Positions 16,935-27,026 of a stretch of 64,000 nt of DNA are shown here, one piece after another. Every line of letters starts with the position of its first letter. Positions within the stretch are counted from its first letter, which is position 1. Source of the DNA: Bacteroidales bacterium WCE2008 (GTDB taxonomy: Bacteria > Bacteroidota > Bacteroidia > Bacteroidales > UBA932); contig FUZM01000001.1 in NCBI GenBank assembly GCA_900167925.1, forward strand, positions 610,618 through 674,617. The letters run 5' to 3'. A program made the position numbers and the translations under genes. The notes below the pieces were generated by a model. It was given only the letters and a program-made list of their open reading frames with translations, searched no databases and was not told the origin of the DNA.

Positions 16935-19900
16935 ATGAAAAATTCTATTAAAGTTGTTATGCTTGCGATCATCTCGATGGTTGCGAGCACTGTCGCCTAT
17001 GCACAGGTGACTACAGCTTCAATCGCCGGCCGTGTCAGCGACAAGGACGGTGCTGTTGAAGGAGCTCCAGTTATCGCAGTCTATACAGCCACTGGCGCTA
17101 CCTACTATTCTGTAACTGACCAGCGCGGTTATTTCCGTATCAACGGCGTGACCCCTGGCGGCCCTTATGTCGTAAAAGTCGAGATGCTCGGCTATCGCAA
17201 GGTCGAGACTCAAGGTGTATATGCACCTCTGGGAGAGACCGTTACAGTAAACGCTACTCTCGAGGACGAGGCCCTCAGCCTTGACGCCGCAGTATTCATT
17301 GCAGACGCTACTGACTCAGGAATGAACATCGACCGTTCTGGCGCCGGCACATCTGTCAGCCAGAAGACCATGAGCTCACTCCCTTCAGTCAACCGTAGCA
17401 TGAACGATGTCATGAGACTTACCCCTCAGGCTTCAGTGACCTCAAACGGTCTTTCTGTCGGCGGTGGTAACTATCGTTCATCTTATGTGACTGTCGACGG
17501 TGCTGCATTCAACAACGCTTTCGGTATCGGTTCCAACCTGCCTGCAGGCGGTAGCCCTATCTCCCTCGATGCTATCGAGCAGATGAGCGTAAGCATCACT
17601 CCGTTTGACGTACGTCATTCCGGCTTTACCGGCGGCGCAATCAACGCTGTGACCAAGAGCGGTACCAACGAGTGGCATGCTTCTGTCTACAACTACTTCG
17701 GCGGCGATCAGCTTGTCGGCGACCGCGTAGAGGAGGAGAAACTTGCTCTCTCCAAGGCAATCAGCAACACCACCGGTTTCACCATCGGCGGTCCTATTAT
17801 CAAGAACAAACTCTTCTTCTTCGTCAACGGAGAGTACGCCATCGACACTGTCCCTGGTTCATCCAAGGTGGCAGCCGAGGGTACCGGCCGCATCGGAGAG
17901 AACTTCAAGCCGGGTTCTACCACTGTTCGTCCTACCGAGACCTTCCTCAACGAGGTCAAGGACTACCTTGCTGAGAAATACGGCTATAATCCGGGAAGAT
18001 ACCAGGGTTACTCCCTCGAGACTCCGGACTGGAAGATCATGGCTCGCGTAGACTGGCTCATCAACCAGGACCACAAGTTCAACGTGCGCTTCAGCCATAC
18101 CCACAACTATGCTTCAAGCAGCCCGTCCAGCTCAGTAAACCCTATCAACCCTAACCCATACAACAGGAACTCATTCGGCCGTACATCAGACTATGCGATG
18201 TACTTCGAGAGCAACCGTTACTACCAGGAGCAGAACTTCACTTCCTTCGCAGCCGAGCTTAACAGCCGTCTGTTCGGAGGCAAGGGCGAGAACATCCTCC
18301 GCTTCACATGGTCACACCAGGACGAGCCACGCAGCTTCGTGGGCGGCAACTTCCCGACTGTCGACATCCTCGAAAACTTCGACGGTGACGGCGACGGCGT
18401 GATCGAAGACAAATACGCAGACCGTGCGGTCATCACCTCATTCGGTCCTGACCCATTCACATACGGCAACCTTCGTGACGTGCAGACTTATGTCGCTACC
18501 GACGAGTTCTCATACAGGCTCGGCCGTCACAACCTCGTAGCCGGTCTCCAGTTCGAGTATGACAACACCAAGAACGGCTTCATGCAGGGCGGTCTCGGTT
18601 ACTATGTATTCAACTCATGGGAGTCATTCAAGAATAACGAAAAGCCTGTAGCATTCGCCATCACCCACTCTAACCGTGACGACCTCGCTCAGGTTTACCC
18701 TTCATTCGAGTACATGCAGACCTCAATATATCTCCAGGATGAGGTATCGTTCAGCGATTACTTCAAGCTCACCGGAGGCGTTCGTTTCGAGATCCCTGTA
18801 TTCCCTACTATCGAGAACAACGAGAACAAGGCATTCCTCGAGCTCGCCAAGGGCAACAACACTCTCAGCGGCCATTCTACCGCCGACATGCCTAAGGCTC
18901 GCGTCAACATCTCTCCAAGACTCGGTTTCAACTGGGATGTGCTCAAGAACAGGAGCCTGATCGTACGTGGAGGTACCGGTATCTACACCGGACGTATTCC
19001 ATTCGTATGGATCGTATCTGCAGCCGGAAACAGCAACTGTCTCCAGGCACAGTTTATCGATACCGACGGTACCAAGGAAAACACTCCTCACTTCCACGCC
19101 ACCACATCTGAAATCCTCGAGGAACTCTACGGCGGCACCTTCAAGGCCCAGGATCTTCCTGCACCTACCGGCGCTACAATCATGGACAAGAACCTCAAGA
19201 TGCCTACCAGCTGGAAGTCATCTCTCGCTGTCGACGCAAACCTTCCTGGCGGCATAAAGGCCACCCTCGAAGGTATCGTCAACAAGGATCTCACCAGCGT
19301 TACCGCTACCCGTCTCGGATATGTCAAGGATGCGGCTGGCCTCAGCCTTCCTGGCGAGCCTTCTGCAAGGTCTAAGTATATTGCAGAGACTATAGCCGAC
19401 AAGGCTGCTCCTGCTCCTTACTATCTCCAGAACGTTGACGTAAACGGTCACTATTACTCGATCACCGCACAGCTCCAGAAGGACTTCAACTTCGGTCTCT
19501 CCCTCATGGCTGCTTACACCCACAGTGGTGCCAAGTCAGTACACGAAGGCTACGGCGACCAGGTTTCTTCTCTCTACAACGGCGGAAACAACGGTGTCAA
19601 CGGTTCGATGGAGCCTGAGCTCGGATACTCTGCTTTCGTAGCTCCTAACAGGGTTATCGCAAACGTAAGCTACCGTACCGACAAGGGTACCACCTTCGGT
19701 CTCTTCTATGAGGGTGTCAACAGCATGTATGTCAATGGATACGCATACTCAAGACATTCTTACACATTCAACAAGAACCTCACCGGAGAGGGCGGCGCAA
19801 ACAGCCTCATCTACATCCCTACGGATGCCGAGCTCGCAAACATGCCTTTCGCAAGCGAGGACAACAAGGCTGCCTTCAAGAAGTTCATCGAGGAGGACAG

Positions 19901-20219
19901 CTACCTCTCAAAGAACAGGGGTGAGTACTCAACCAGAGGCGGCGTTGTCGCTCCTATGGTGCATAGGTTCAACTTCAAGGTTTCCCAGGATGTCAACTTC
20001 AACATCGCCGGCAAGGTTACTACCCTCCAGCTCGGTCTTGACATCAACAACATCGGCAACCTCATCAACTCCAACTGGGGTCTTGCCAAGTCTCTCAACT
20101 CAGAGGGAATCCTCGCTTACAATGGCGGCAAGTACACCTTCACCGCGCCTCAGATTACCACCTACAAGGGCGTGGCAAACACCTGGCAGATGCTTCTCAG
20201 CGCAAGGCTCTTCTTCTAA
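16935..20219 (+). CDS. Oar-like TonB-dependent receptor 1
   Basis: This 1094-residue outer-membrane protein has a signal peptide ending AYAQ (about residue 24), a carboxypeptidase-regulatory-like domain (about 25-110), a plug region (about 140-240, with SVNRSMNDVMRLTPQ and GGAINAVTKSGTNEW) and a large beta-barrel ending in the aromatic LLSARLFF. The GGPIIKNKLFFFVNGEY segment is typical of Oar/OmpA-related TonB receptors. No SusD follows. It has its own promoter and a strong terminator, so it is a single-gene unit. It is closely related in layout to the next gene, suggesting tandem duplication and divergence. The ligand is unknown; a role in protein or nucleic-acid-derived nutrient uptake is possible from the neighbourhood. 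Confidence 0.88.
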   Translation: MKNSIKVVMLAIISMVASTVAYAQVTTASIAGRVSDKDGAVEGAPVIAVYTATGATYYSVTDQRGYFRINGVTPGGPYVVKVEMLGYRKVETQGVYAPLGETVTVNATLEDEALSLDAAVFIADATDSGMNIDRSGAGTSVSQKTMSSLPSVNRSMNDVMRLTPQASVTSNGLSVGGGNYRSSYVTVDGAAFNNAFGIGSNLPAGGSPISLDAIEQMSVSITPFDVRHSGFTGGAINAVTKSGTNEWHASVYNYFGGDQLVGDRVEEEKLALSKAISNTTGFTIGGPIIKNKLFFFVNGEYAIDTVPGSSKVAAEGTGRIGENFKPGSTTVRPTETFLNEVKDYLAEKYGYNPGRYQGYSLETPDWKIMARVDWLINQDHKFNVRFSHTHNYASSSPSSSVNPINPNPYNRNSFGRTSDYAMYFESNRYYQEQNFTSFAAELNSRLFGGKGENILRFTWSHQDEPRSFVGGNFPTVDILENFDGDGDGVIEDKYADRAVITSFGPDPFTYGNLRDVQTYVATDEFSYRLGRHNLVAGLQFEYDNTKNGFMQGGLGYYVFNSWESFKNNEKPVAFAITHSNRDDLAQVYPSFEYMQTSIYLQDEVSFSDYFKLTGGVRFEIPVFPTIENNENKAFLELAKGNNTLSGHSTADMPKARVNISPRLGFNWDVLKNRSLIVRGGTGIYTGRIPFVWIVSAAGNSNCLQAQFIDTDGTKENTPHFHATTSEILEELYGGTFKAQDLPAPTGATIMDKNLKMPTSWKSSLAVDANLPGGIKATLEGIVNKDLTSVTATRLGYVKDAAGLSLPGEPSARSKYIAETIADKAAPAPYYLQNVDVNGHYYSITAQLQKDFNFGLSLMAAYTHSGAKSVHEGYGDQVSSLYNGGNNGVNGSMEPELGYSAFVAPNRVIANVSYRTDKGTTFGLFYEGVNSMYVNGYAYSRHSYTFNKNLTGEGGANSLIYIPTDAELANMPFASEDNKAAFKKFIEEDSYLSKNRGEYSTRGGVVAPMVHRFNFKVSQDVNFNIAGKVTTLQLGLDINNIGNLINSNWGLAKSLNSEGILAYNGGKYTFTAPQITTYKGVANTWQMLLSARLFF

Positions 20220-20245
20220 CGGAAGACCTCTGCTAACACTTATAA

Positions 20246-20277
20246 AGACAGACCGCGCAACGGTCTGTCTTTTTTTT
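20246..20277 (+). terminator. Rho-independent terminator after Oar-like gene 1
   Basis: AGACAGACCG pairs with CGGTCTGTCT around a 5-nt loop and is followed by a run of T residues. Confidence 0.9.
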
Positions 20278-20299
20278 ATCAAAATGTCAGTTTTTGTTG

Positions 20300-20307
20300 T
20301 ATCTTTG
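20300..20307 (+). promoter_or_regulatory. -7 element upstream of Oar-like gene 2
   Basis: TATCTTTG fits TAnnTTTG, 55 bp before the start codon at 20362 and just after the preceding terminator. Confidence 0.5.
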
Positions 20308-20361
20308 TAACCGAAACTAAGCCCGAAACCAAACATTATTATTAATACAGATCTGTTATCT

Positions 20362-23300
20362 ATGAAACATGCTATTAAGTTTGTTTTGCTCGCAATGGCT
20401 CTTGTCTTTGCGGGTAACGTTGCTGTTGCCCAGGTGACGACCTCCGCCCTCAGCGGTAAAGTTGTCGATGGCAATGGCGAGTCTGTCATCGGAGCTGCCG
20501 TGGTGGCAACTCACGAGCCTTCAGGTACCGTGTATGGTGCCATTACCAATGCCGATGGTCGTTATACCATTCAGGGTATGCGTAGTGGCGGTCCTTACAA
20601 AGTTGAGGTTTCATGTCTCGGCTACCAGGAAGTGATCTACACAGACATTACCCTCATCCTTGCAGAAACATATAACCTCAATGCTTCAGTGAAGGAATCA
20701 TCAGAGTTCCTCAGCGAAGCAGTCGTAATCAGCGAGGCTGTATCCAAGTTTGCACAGGAGAAGACGGGTGCTGCGACTAATATCAACAATTCCCAGATCC
20801 TGGCATTGCCTACCGTTTCCAGAAGCATCACTGACGTGACAAGGCTTTCTCCTTATGGCGGAAACGGAATGAGCTTCGCCGGAACCGACGGACGTACCGC
20901 CAACTTCACCGTGGACGGTGCCAACTTCAACAACAACTTCGGACTGAGTTCCAACCTTCCTGGCGGTGGCAACCCTATCTCTCTCGATGCCATCCAGGAG
21001 CTTCAGGTCGTGATCTCTCCTTACGATGTCCGTCAGACCAACTTCATCGGAGGCGGTGTCAACGCCGTTACCAAGTCAGGTACGAACACCTTCAAGGGTA
21101 CAGCGTATGTATATCATCGCAACGAGAACCTCCGCGGAGACACAATCTACGGTCACCAGATTCCTTCCGCACGCGAGAAAGACCGTACCACTATCTACGG
21201 TATGACTTTCGGCGGCCCGATCATCAAGAACAAGCTCTTCTTCTTCGTAAACGCTGAGCAGACAAAGATCCCTTCTGTCGTCAACCGTTGGAAAGGTTCC
21301 GAGGATGGCGTCGCCGACGTGGAGAACTTCCTGTCACGTACTACTCTTTCTGACCTCGAGAGGGTCTCAAAGCATGTCATGGACAAGTATGGTTATAATA
21401 CCGGTTCTTACACAGACTTCCCGGCAGACGAGAGCAATACCAAGTTCCTCGTACGTCTCGACTGGAACATCAATGACAAGCACAAACTTGCCATACGTTA
21501 CAACTATACCCTCAACAAGGTATGGAACTCTCCTAACGCGACTTCAATGGACGGCGGTACCAGAGCTTCCGGCTCCCGTATGTCCCAGTACTCTATGTCC
21601 TTCGCCAACTCCATGTACTCGATGGACAATTACGTGAAGACTTTCTCAGTCGACCTCAACAGCCGTCTCTCAGACAATCTCTCGAACCAGTTCCTCGCTA
21701 CATTCTCCAAGCTCGACGATATCCGCGGATCCAACTCAAGCGAGTTCCCGTTCATCGATATCCTCGCTCCGGACGAGACTGGCAACGACAACAACTACAT
21801 GGCCCTCGGATATGAGCTCTTTACATGGAACAACGCAGTGCACAACACCGTTGCCAATGTAAAGGATGACCTTACATTTTTCTTTGGCAGCCATAAGCTG
21901 ATGGCCGGCTTCAACTTCGAGTACCAGATGGCCGACAACCAGTACATGCGTAACGGTACAGGCTACTATCGCTACAAATCCGTCGATGATTTCATTAACG
22001 GCGCTACTCCTGAGGTTGTCTGCCTTACTTACGGCTATGACGGCGAATCCAAGCCGGCAGCCCGCGTGCAGTCTAACAAGCTTGGTATCTATGCCCAGGA
22101 TGACTGGCAGGCAAGTGACAAGCTTAAGCTCACCTATGGTCTCCGTATCGACGGCCTGTTCTACAACAACGACGACCTTATGACCAACCAGGCCATCAAG
22201 GACCTCAAGTATTTTGACAACAATGGCAAAGAACGTCATATCGATACCGGAAAGTGGCCTTCAGCCAAGGTGACCCTGTCTCCGAGAGTCGGCTTCATCT
22301 ATGACGTATTCGGCAACAAGACTCTTAAGGTACGTGGTGGTACCGGTCTCTTCTCAGGCCGACTCCCTCTCGTATTCTTCACCAACATGCCTACCAACGG
22401 CGGTCTCGTACAGTATCAGGCTCAGCTCAACGCAAAGACCAAGATATTTGACGGCAAGAAGAACGAATGGGTAAAGGGCTTCGAGAACTACTCCGGAACA
22501 TATACTTCCAATTCAAACGGAGACCGTTATCTTGACATGACTCAGTTCAACGGCGGTCTCGTAACAGATGCCAACGGCAATGCCAACATCGCCGCTCTCT
22601 ACAACAAGCTTACCGGCATTGGCTATCCTACTACCGTTTCTCCTAAAGACGGCGTGGTGCCTTCAGCCATCTGCGGCGTTGTACGTAACTTCAAGATGCC
22701 TCAGGTATGGAAGACCTCCCTTGCTGTCGATTATGTGATCCCGGTATCGTTCCCTCTCTCCGTATCTGCCGAGGGTATTGTCAAGAAGACCATCAATGAC
22801 GTAACCATCACCGACTGGGCTATCCCTTCAGTAGGCGGTTTCTCCCGTTTCAACGGTGCAGACAACCGTCCTATCTATCCGGATGACTTCCGTACCAACG
22901 CCAAGGCGTTCATGCTCGAGAATACCAGCAAGGGATATGGCTACTCACTGTCATTCTCTGTGAATGCTTCTCCTGTCGAGGGACTCGACCTCATGGCAGC
23001 ATACACCCGTACCGCAAGCAAGGAGCTTACCGGTATGCCTGGTTCCGCAGCCGAGTCTGCATTCACCTATGTTCCTACCAAGGAAGGCCCTAACCACATC
23101 CGCCTGCACAACTCGCAGTATGTGACTCCGGACCGTTTCGTAGCTTCATTGAACTACTCTGACAAGTCGAACAACCATTATAGCTTCATCTACGAGGCAT
23201 GGAAGGGTGGCTACAACTATTCATACATGCTTACCAACGACATGAACGGCGATGGTTACAAGTATGATGCTCTTTACATCCCTACTGACGCCCAGGTAGT

Positions 23301-23742
23301 CAACGGTGACTTCAGGTTCGCTTCTGAGGATGATGCCGAGCGCTTCATGTCATATGTCCACAAGGATGTATACCTCAGCAAGCACCAGGGCGAGTACGCA
23401 GAGCCTTACAGCCTCTATTCTCCATGGGTCAACCGTCTTGACTTCAGCTACAAGCATGACTTCAAGGTAAGGATTGCAGGTTCTGTCAACACACTCCAGA
23501 TCAGCTTTGATGTCAAGAACGTGCTCAATCTCTTCAACTCCAAGTGGGGTGTCAGCAAGATCCTCAACCCTGTCATCGGCCAGGAGGCAAGAATCCTCAA
23601 CTACGATGGCGTGGATGCAGATGGCTATGCTGTATTCTCTACTCCGAAGTCTGTCAGCGGCTCAACTCCGACTTTCGTTCCAGCAACGACTATCGGACAG
23701 CTCTGGTATGCTTCTATCGGTATCAAGTACATGTTCAACTAA
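20362..23742 (+). CDS. Oar-like TonB-dependent receptor 2
   Basis: This 1126-residue paralogue of the preceding receptor has a signal peptide ending AVAQ, a carboxypeptidase-regulatory-like domain (about 27-110), a plug (VSRSITDVTRLSPYGG, GGVNAVTKSGTNTF), the GGPIIKNKLFFFVNAEQ segment and a C-terminal barrel. Unlike gene 1 it is followed after only 18 bp by a large surface lipoprotein gene, with no terminator between them. The receptor and the BACON/OB-fold-like lipoprotein are therefore probably co-transcribed and act together at the outer membrane. The ligand is not evident from the sequence. It is part of the neighbourhood that includes two secreted nucleases. Confidence 0.88.
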   Translation: MKHAIKFVLLAMALVFAGNVAVAQVTTSALSGKVVDGNGESVIGAAVVATHEPSGTVYGAITNADGRYTIQGMRSGGPYKVEVSCLGYQEVIYTDITLILAETYNLNASVKESSEFLSEAVVISEAVSKFAQEKTGAATNINNSQILALPTVSRSITDVTRLSPYGGNGMSFAGTDGRTANFTVDGANFNNNFGLSSNLPGGGNPISLDAIQELQVVISPYDVRQTNFIGGGVNAVTKSGTNTFKGTAYVYHRNENLRGDTIYGHQIPSAREKDRTTIYGMTFGGPIIKNKLFFFVNAEQTKIPSVVNRWKGSEDGVADVENFLSRTTLSDLERVSKHVMDKYGYNTGSYTDFPADESNTKFLVRLDWNINDKHKLAIRYNYTLNKVWNSPNATSMDGGTRASGSRMSQYSMSFANSMYSMDNYVKTFSVDLNSRLSDNLSNQFLATFSKLDDIRGSNSSEFPFIDILAPDETGNDNNYMALGYELFTWNNAVHNTVANVKDDLTFFFGSHKLMAGFNFEYQMADNQYMRNGTGYYRYKSVDDFINGATPEVVCLTYGYDGESKPAARVQSNKLGIYAQDDWQASDKLKLTYGLRIDGLFYNNDDLMTNQAIKDLKYFDNNGKERHIDTGKWPSAKVTLSPRVGFIYDVFGNKTLKVRGGTGLFSGRLPLVFFTNMPTNGGLVQYQAQLNAKTKIFDGKKNEWVKGFENYSGTYTSNSNGDRYLDMTQFNGGLVTDANGNANIAALYNKLTGIGYPTTVSPKDGVVPSAICGVVRNFKMPQVWKTSLAVDYVIPVSFPLSVSAEGIVKKTINDVTITDWAIPSVGGFSRFNGADNRPIYPDDFRTNAKAFMLENTSKGYGYSLSFSVNASPVEGLDLMAAYTRTASKELTGMPGSAAESAFTYVPTKEGPNHIRLHNSQYVTPDRFVASLNYSDKSNNHYSFIYEAWKGGYNYSYMLTNDMNGDGYKYDALYIPTDAQVVNGDFRFASEDDAERFMSYVHKDVYLSKHQGEYAEPYSLYSPWVNRLDFSYKHDFKVRIAGSVNTLQISFDVKNVLNLFNSKWGVSKILNPVIGQEARILNYDGVDADGYAVFSTPKSVSGSTPTFVPATTIGQLWYASIGIKYMFN

Positions 23743-23760
23743 TCCAAAGGACAAGAGATT

Positions 23761-26700
23761 ATGAAACTCAAATATATACTTACTTCCCTTGTGGCTGCAG
23801 CTGCCGTTCTGGTCGGCTGCACCGAGGAAAAGGATACGTATTTCGACGAGCTCAAGGTGTCTCAGTCATATGTATCCCTTCCTGTTGACGGAGGTTCTGC
23901 GACCATCAAGCTGACCACGACAGATGCGTGGGAACTTGAAAAGTACATCATGGTCGTAAGCAAGAATGCCGACGGAGGCAAGGACACGACCTTCGTCTCC
24001 CATCCGGACTGGCTTAAAGTTTCCGCTGAAAGCGGCATCGCCGGCGAGTCTGAACTCACTTTCTCTGCCGATGCTGCCTTGGAGGGCCGTACCACTGCCG
24101 TCCGCGTAGTCTCATCCGGCCGCAGGCAGTACATCAATATTATCCAGGGTGTCTTCGAGGCTACTCCTGTTACCTGTGCCGAGATCATCGCCGGACCTGA
24201 CAGCAAGACCTACATGGTCACAGGTACCGTCACCAAGATCGTGAATACTACATACGGAAACTGGTATCTCCAGGACGAGACCGGCGAGGTCTATATCTAT
24301 GGTACTCTTGATGCCAATGGCGGTACCAAGAACTTCCTCAGCCTCGGCCTCGAGGTGGGCGATGTCGTTACCGTGACCGGACCTAAGACAACCTACAACG
24401 GCACAGTGGAGCTTGTGGACGTGACAGTCAACAATATCGTCAAGTCCAACATCTCCGTAGATCCTAAGGAAATCAATCTCGAGGACAACAAGGCCGCTAC
24501 TGCAGAAATCAAAGTTTCTTCAAAGGTCCAGCTCCTTGGCGCATTCACCGAGGCTGACTGGGTTTCCGTCTCTAATGCAACTCTCGCTGAAGATGGATCC
24601 TATGTTTATACGCTTACGATCGATGAAAACCCTGAAATGGCAGCTCGTACCGCCACCGTCACCGTCAAGGGTGTCGAGGGCTCTGTCAACAGCGTCACCA
24701 TCTCCCAGCCGGGCAAGCCGACCGAGTATGCGATCGAGAACATCATCAATCTCCCTGACAAATCTGCGGCTGTCGCCGAGAATGTATATGTGGCCGGCCT
24801 TACCGAGAGAGGTTTCGTAGCTTATGACGGAAAGGCATTCGTATATGTATATCAGGGCAGCAACCCTGACCCTCAGACGAAGATCGGCGATATCGTCAAC
24901 TTCAGCGGTAACAAGACAACCTATTCTGCTGTCCCTGAAATCGAGAATGTAACCGTTACCGTCGTTTCTTCCGGAAACGAAGTCCCTGCATATTCTACCA
25001 AGGATGTTACTGCTACTTTCGCCGAGTATGCTCCTGAGAAGGTTGAGTCCTTCAAGGTTTCCGGCGAGATCGAGTATGACGGCAAGTATTACAACTTCAT
25101 CGTCGACGGCGTAGCCAAGGATACCCGTTACCTGTCATTCTCCAACGTCCTTCCTTCATTCGGCATCAGCGAACTCGTAGGAAAGAAGGTCGTGGCTACC
25201 GGTTTCTACAATGGCGTGTCAGGCAACCGTGTCAACATGGTTCTTGTAGATATCGTAGAGGCTGGTGATGTCCCTCCGACTCCGGGATATGACATCACAG
25301 GAGCACTTTCCGCAGCTGACAACACTGCAGTTGAGTTCACCGGCCTTGTCGCCGCTGTCTCTTCAACCAGCGCAGTCGTTACCGACGGTGTCAACTACAT
25401 CTATGTCTACAGCCCTTCTACCGTCCCTGCAGTGGGCGACGAGGTTACCGTGAGCGGTACCAAGAAGACCTATGGCGGAGTGCCTGAGATCGACAAGAAC
25501 TCGACCGTTACAGTCAACTCAAGCAATAACTCAGTCACCGCTCCTTCTGCAAAGGATATCACGGCATCCTTCGATGCTTATGCTTCCACCATCACCGAGT
25601 ACATCTCCTTCACAGGAACCCTCGCCAAGAGTGGAAACTACTACAATGTAAATGTAGACGGCGCGACTGCAAAGGTCGGCAGCGTCAACAATCCTGTAGC
25701 AAGCCTCAATCTCGATGCTCTTGATGGCAAGAAGGTTAAGTTCACCGGTTATTTCGTAGGTCTCACAAGCAAGGATAAATATATCAATATCGTTGCTACT
25801 GAGGCTGAAGAGGTAAGCGACGTTCCTCCGACTCCGAGCTATGACATCGCCGGCGTCATTTCAGCTGATGACAACACTGCTGTAGAGTTCACCGGCCTCG
25901 TTGCCGCTGTCTCGACTTCCAGCATGGTAGTTACCGACGGTACCAACAACATATATGTGTTCAAGCCGGCCACGGTCGGCGCAATCGGCGACGAAGTTAC
26001 CGTGAGCGGTACCAAGAAGACCTATGGCGGAGTGCCTGAGATTGACACCAATGCAGCCGTTACCATCAACTCAAGCAACAATGAAGTACCGGCCGTCAGC
26101 GCGAAGGATATCACCTCTACCTTCGATGCCTATACGTCAAAGGTGACCGAGTACATTTCCTTCACCGGAAAGCTCGCCAAGAGCGGAAACTACTACAATG
26201 TCAACGTCGAAGGCGCTTCTGCCCATGTCGGCAGCATCAGCTACCCTGTGGCAAGCCTCGGCATTGATGCCCTTGACGGCAAGACCGTCAAGTTCTCCGG
26301 TTACTTCGTAGGCTTCTCCGGCAAAGATAAGTACATCAATCTCGTGGCTACCGCTGCCGAGGCCGTTTCCGGCGGTGAAGGCGGCGAAGGCGGTGAAGGC
26401 GGTGAAGGCGGTGGCGGCCAGACAGGCGACGCCAAAGTCCTTACCTTTGATTTCAGCTCCGACATCGCGGGCTGGCCTGCAAAGAAAGCCGATGCGGCAG
26501 AAGGTGAGTACGACTATACCCTCGACGGAGTCAAATACACCTTCTCGCATACCAAAGCCGGCAACGGAATCTATACCGGAGCCTATAGCGGTCAAACTTA
26601 TCTCATGGTCTCGCAGGACAACTACCTTGGAATGCCGGCCATAGACGGCATGAAACTCACCAAGGTCGTTGTGACCAACAGCAGCGGATGCTCGGCTTCC

Positions 26701-26895
26701 GTTGAGGTTCTGGTGACCTCCGACACCTCCGGGAACGCCGTTAGCGGCGGCGCTGCACAGAAATGGGCTACTACGAGCACGGAGTATACATACAATCTCT
26801 CCGATACAAAGGCAGCAACCAGATACTATCTGGCTACTACCAAGAAGAACGGACAGGTAGTAAAGCTCGTGCTTACCTATGAGCCTGCAAAATAA
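23761..26895 (+). CDS. Surface lipoprotein with BACON and repeated OB-fold-like domains
   Basis: This 1044-residue lipoprotein has a signal with lipobox LVGC (Cys20) followed by acidic TEEKD, the pattern that sends Bacteroidetes lipoproteins to the cell surface. A BACON domain (about 30-125) precedes an OB-fold-like domain (about 140-230, VTGTVTKI...WYLQDETGEVYIYG), a second BACON-like domain (about 235-320) and three further OB-like units. The last two units form an internal tandem repeat of 184 residues (DNA period 552 bp). A Gly-Glu linker (GGEGGEGG) leads to a C-terminal beta-sandwich (about 895-1042). OB folds of this kind occur in extracellular nucleases and nucleic-acid-binding proteins. 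Together with the downstream nucleases this suggests nucleic-acid capture. Function is inferred. Confidence 0.75.
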   Translation: MKLKYILTSLVAAAAVLVGCTEEKDTYFDELKVSQSYVSLPVDGGSATIKLTTTDAWELEKYIMVVSKNADGGKDTTFVSHPDWLKVSAESGIAGESELTFSADAALEGRTTAVRVVSSGRRQYINIIQGVFEATPVTCAEIIAGPDSKTYMVTGTVTKIVNTTYGNWYLQDETGEVYIYGTLDANGGTKNFLSLGLEVGDVVTVTGPKTTYNGTVELVDVTVNNIVKSNISVDPKEINLEDNKAATAEIKVSSKVQLLGAFTEADWVSVSNATLAEDGSYVYTLTIDENPEMAARTATVTVKGVEGSVNSVTISQPGKPTEYAIENIINLPDKSAAVAENVYVAGLTERGFVAYDGKAFVYVYQGSNPDPQTKIGDIVNFSGNKTTYSAVPEIENVTVTVVSSGNEVPAYSTKDVTATFAEYAPEKVESFKVSGEIEYDGKYYNFIVDGVAKDTRYLSFSNVLPSFGISELVGKKVVATGFYNGVSGNRVNMVLVDIVEAGDVPPTPGYDITGALSAADNTAVEFTGLVAAVSSTSAVVTDGVNYIYVYSPSTVPAVGDEVTVSGTKKTYGGVPEIDKNSTVTVNSSNNSVTAPSAKDITASFDAYASTITEYISFTGTLAKSGNYYNVNVDGATAKVGSVNNPVASLNLDALDGKKVKFTGYFVGLTSKDKYINIVATEAEEVSDVPPTPSYDIAGVISADDNTAVEFTGLVAAVSTSSMVVTDGTNNIYVFKPATVGAIGDEVTVSGTKKTYGGVPEIDTNAAVTINSSNNEVPAVSAKDITSTFDAYTSKVTEYISFTGKLAKSGNYYNVNVEGASAHVGSISYPVASLGIDALDGKTVKFSGYFVGFSGKDKYINLVATAAEAVSGGEGGEGGEGGEGGGGQTGDAKVLTFDFSSDIAGWPAKKADAAEGEYDYTLDGVKYTFSHTKAGNGIYTGAYSGQTYLMVSQDNYLGMPAIDGMKLTKVVVTNSSGCSASVEVLVTSDTSGNAVSGGAAQKWATTSTEYTYNLSDTKAATRYYLATTKKNGQVVKLVLTYEPAK
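25267..26370 (+). repeat. Two tandem 552-bp coding repeats
   Basis: Units start at 25267 and 25819, each with a DVPPTP linker and a YDI(T/A)G segment. They share long near-identical stretches such as VSGTKKTYGGVPEID and LAKSGNYYNVNV. This is recent in-frame duplication of a 184-residue domain. Confidence 0.85.
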
Positions 26896-26921
26896 GGACA
26901 TAGTCCTTCAGACCATATCAG

Positions 26922-26947
26922 GCCGCCCTTTACGGGGCGGCTTTTTT
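26922..26947 (+). terminator. Terminator after the OB-fold lipoprotein gene
   Basis: GCCGCCC pairs with GGGCGGC around a short loop, followed by TTTTTT. Confidence 0.9.
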
Positions 26948-26961
26948 GTTATTCTTATTTG

Positions 26962-26991
26962 TTGTTAAAACGTTTGTATTTATTATATTTG
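26962..26991 (+). promoter_or_regulatory. Promoter of the nuclease operon
   Basis: TATATTTG (26984-26991) matches the -7 consensus. A TTG at 26962-26964 lies 19 bp upstream, as expected for the -33 element. The start codon is 35 bp downstream. Confidence 0.6.
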
Positions 26992-27026
26992 TAGTTCCCA
27001 AAAGTATGTTAATTTAGATTTATACA

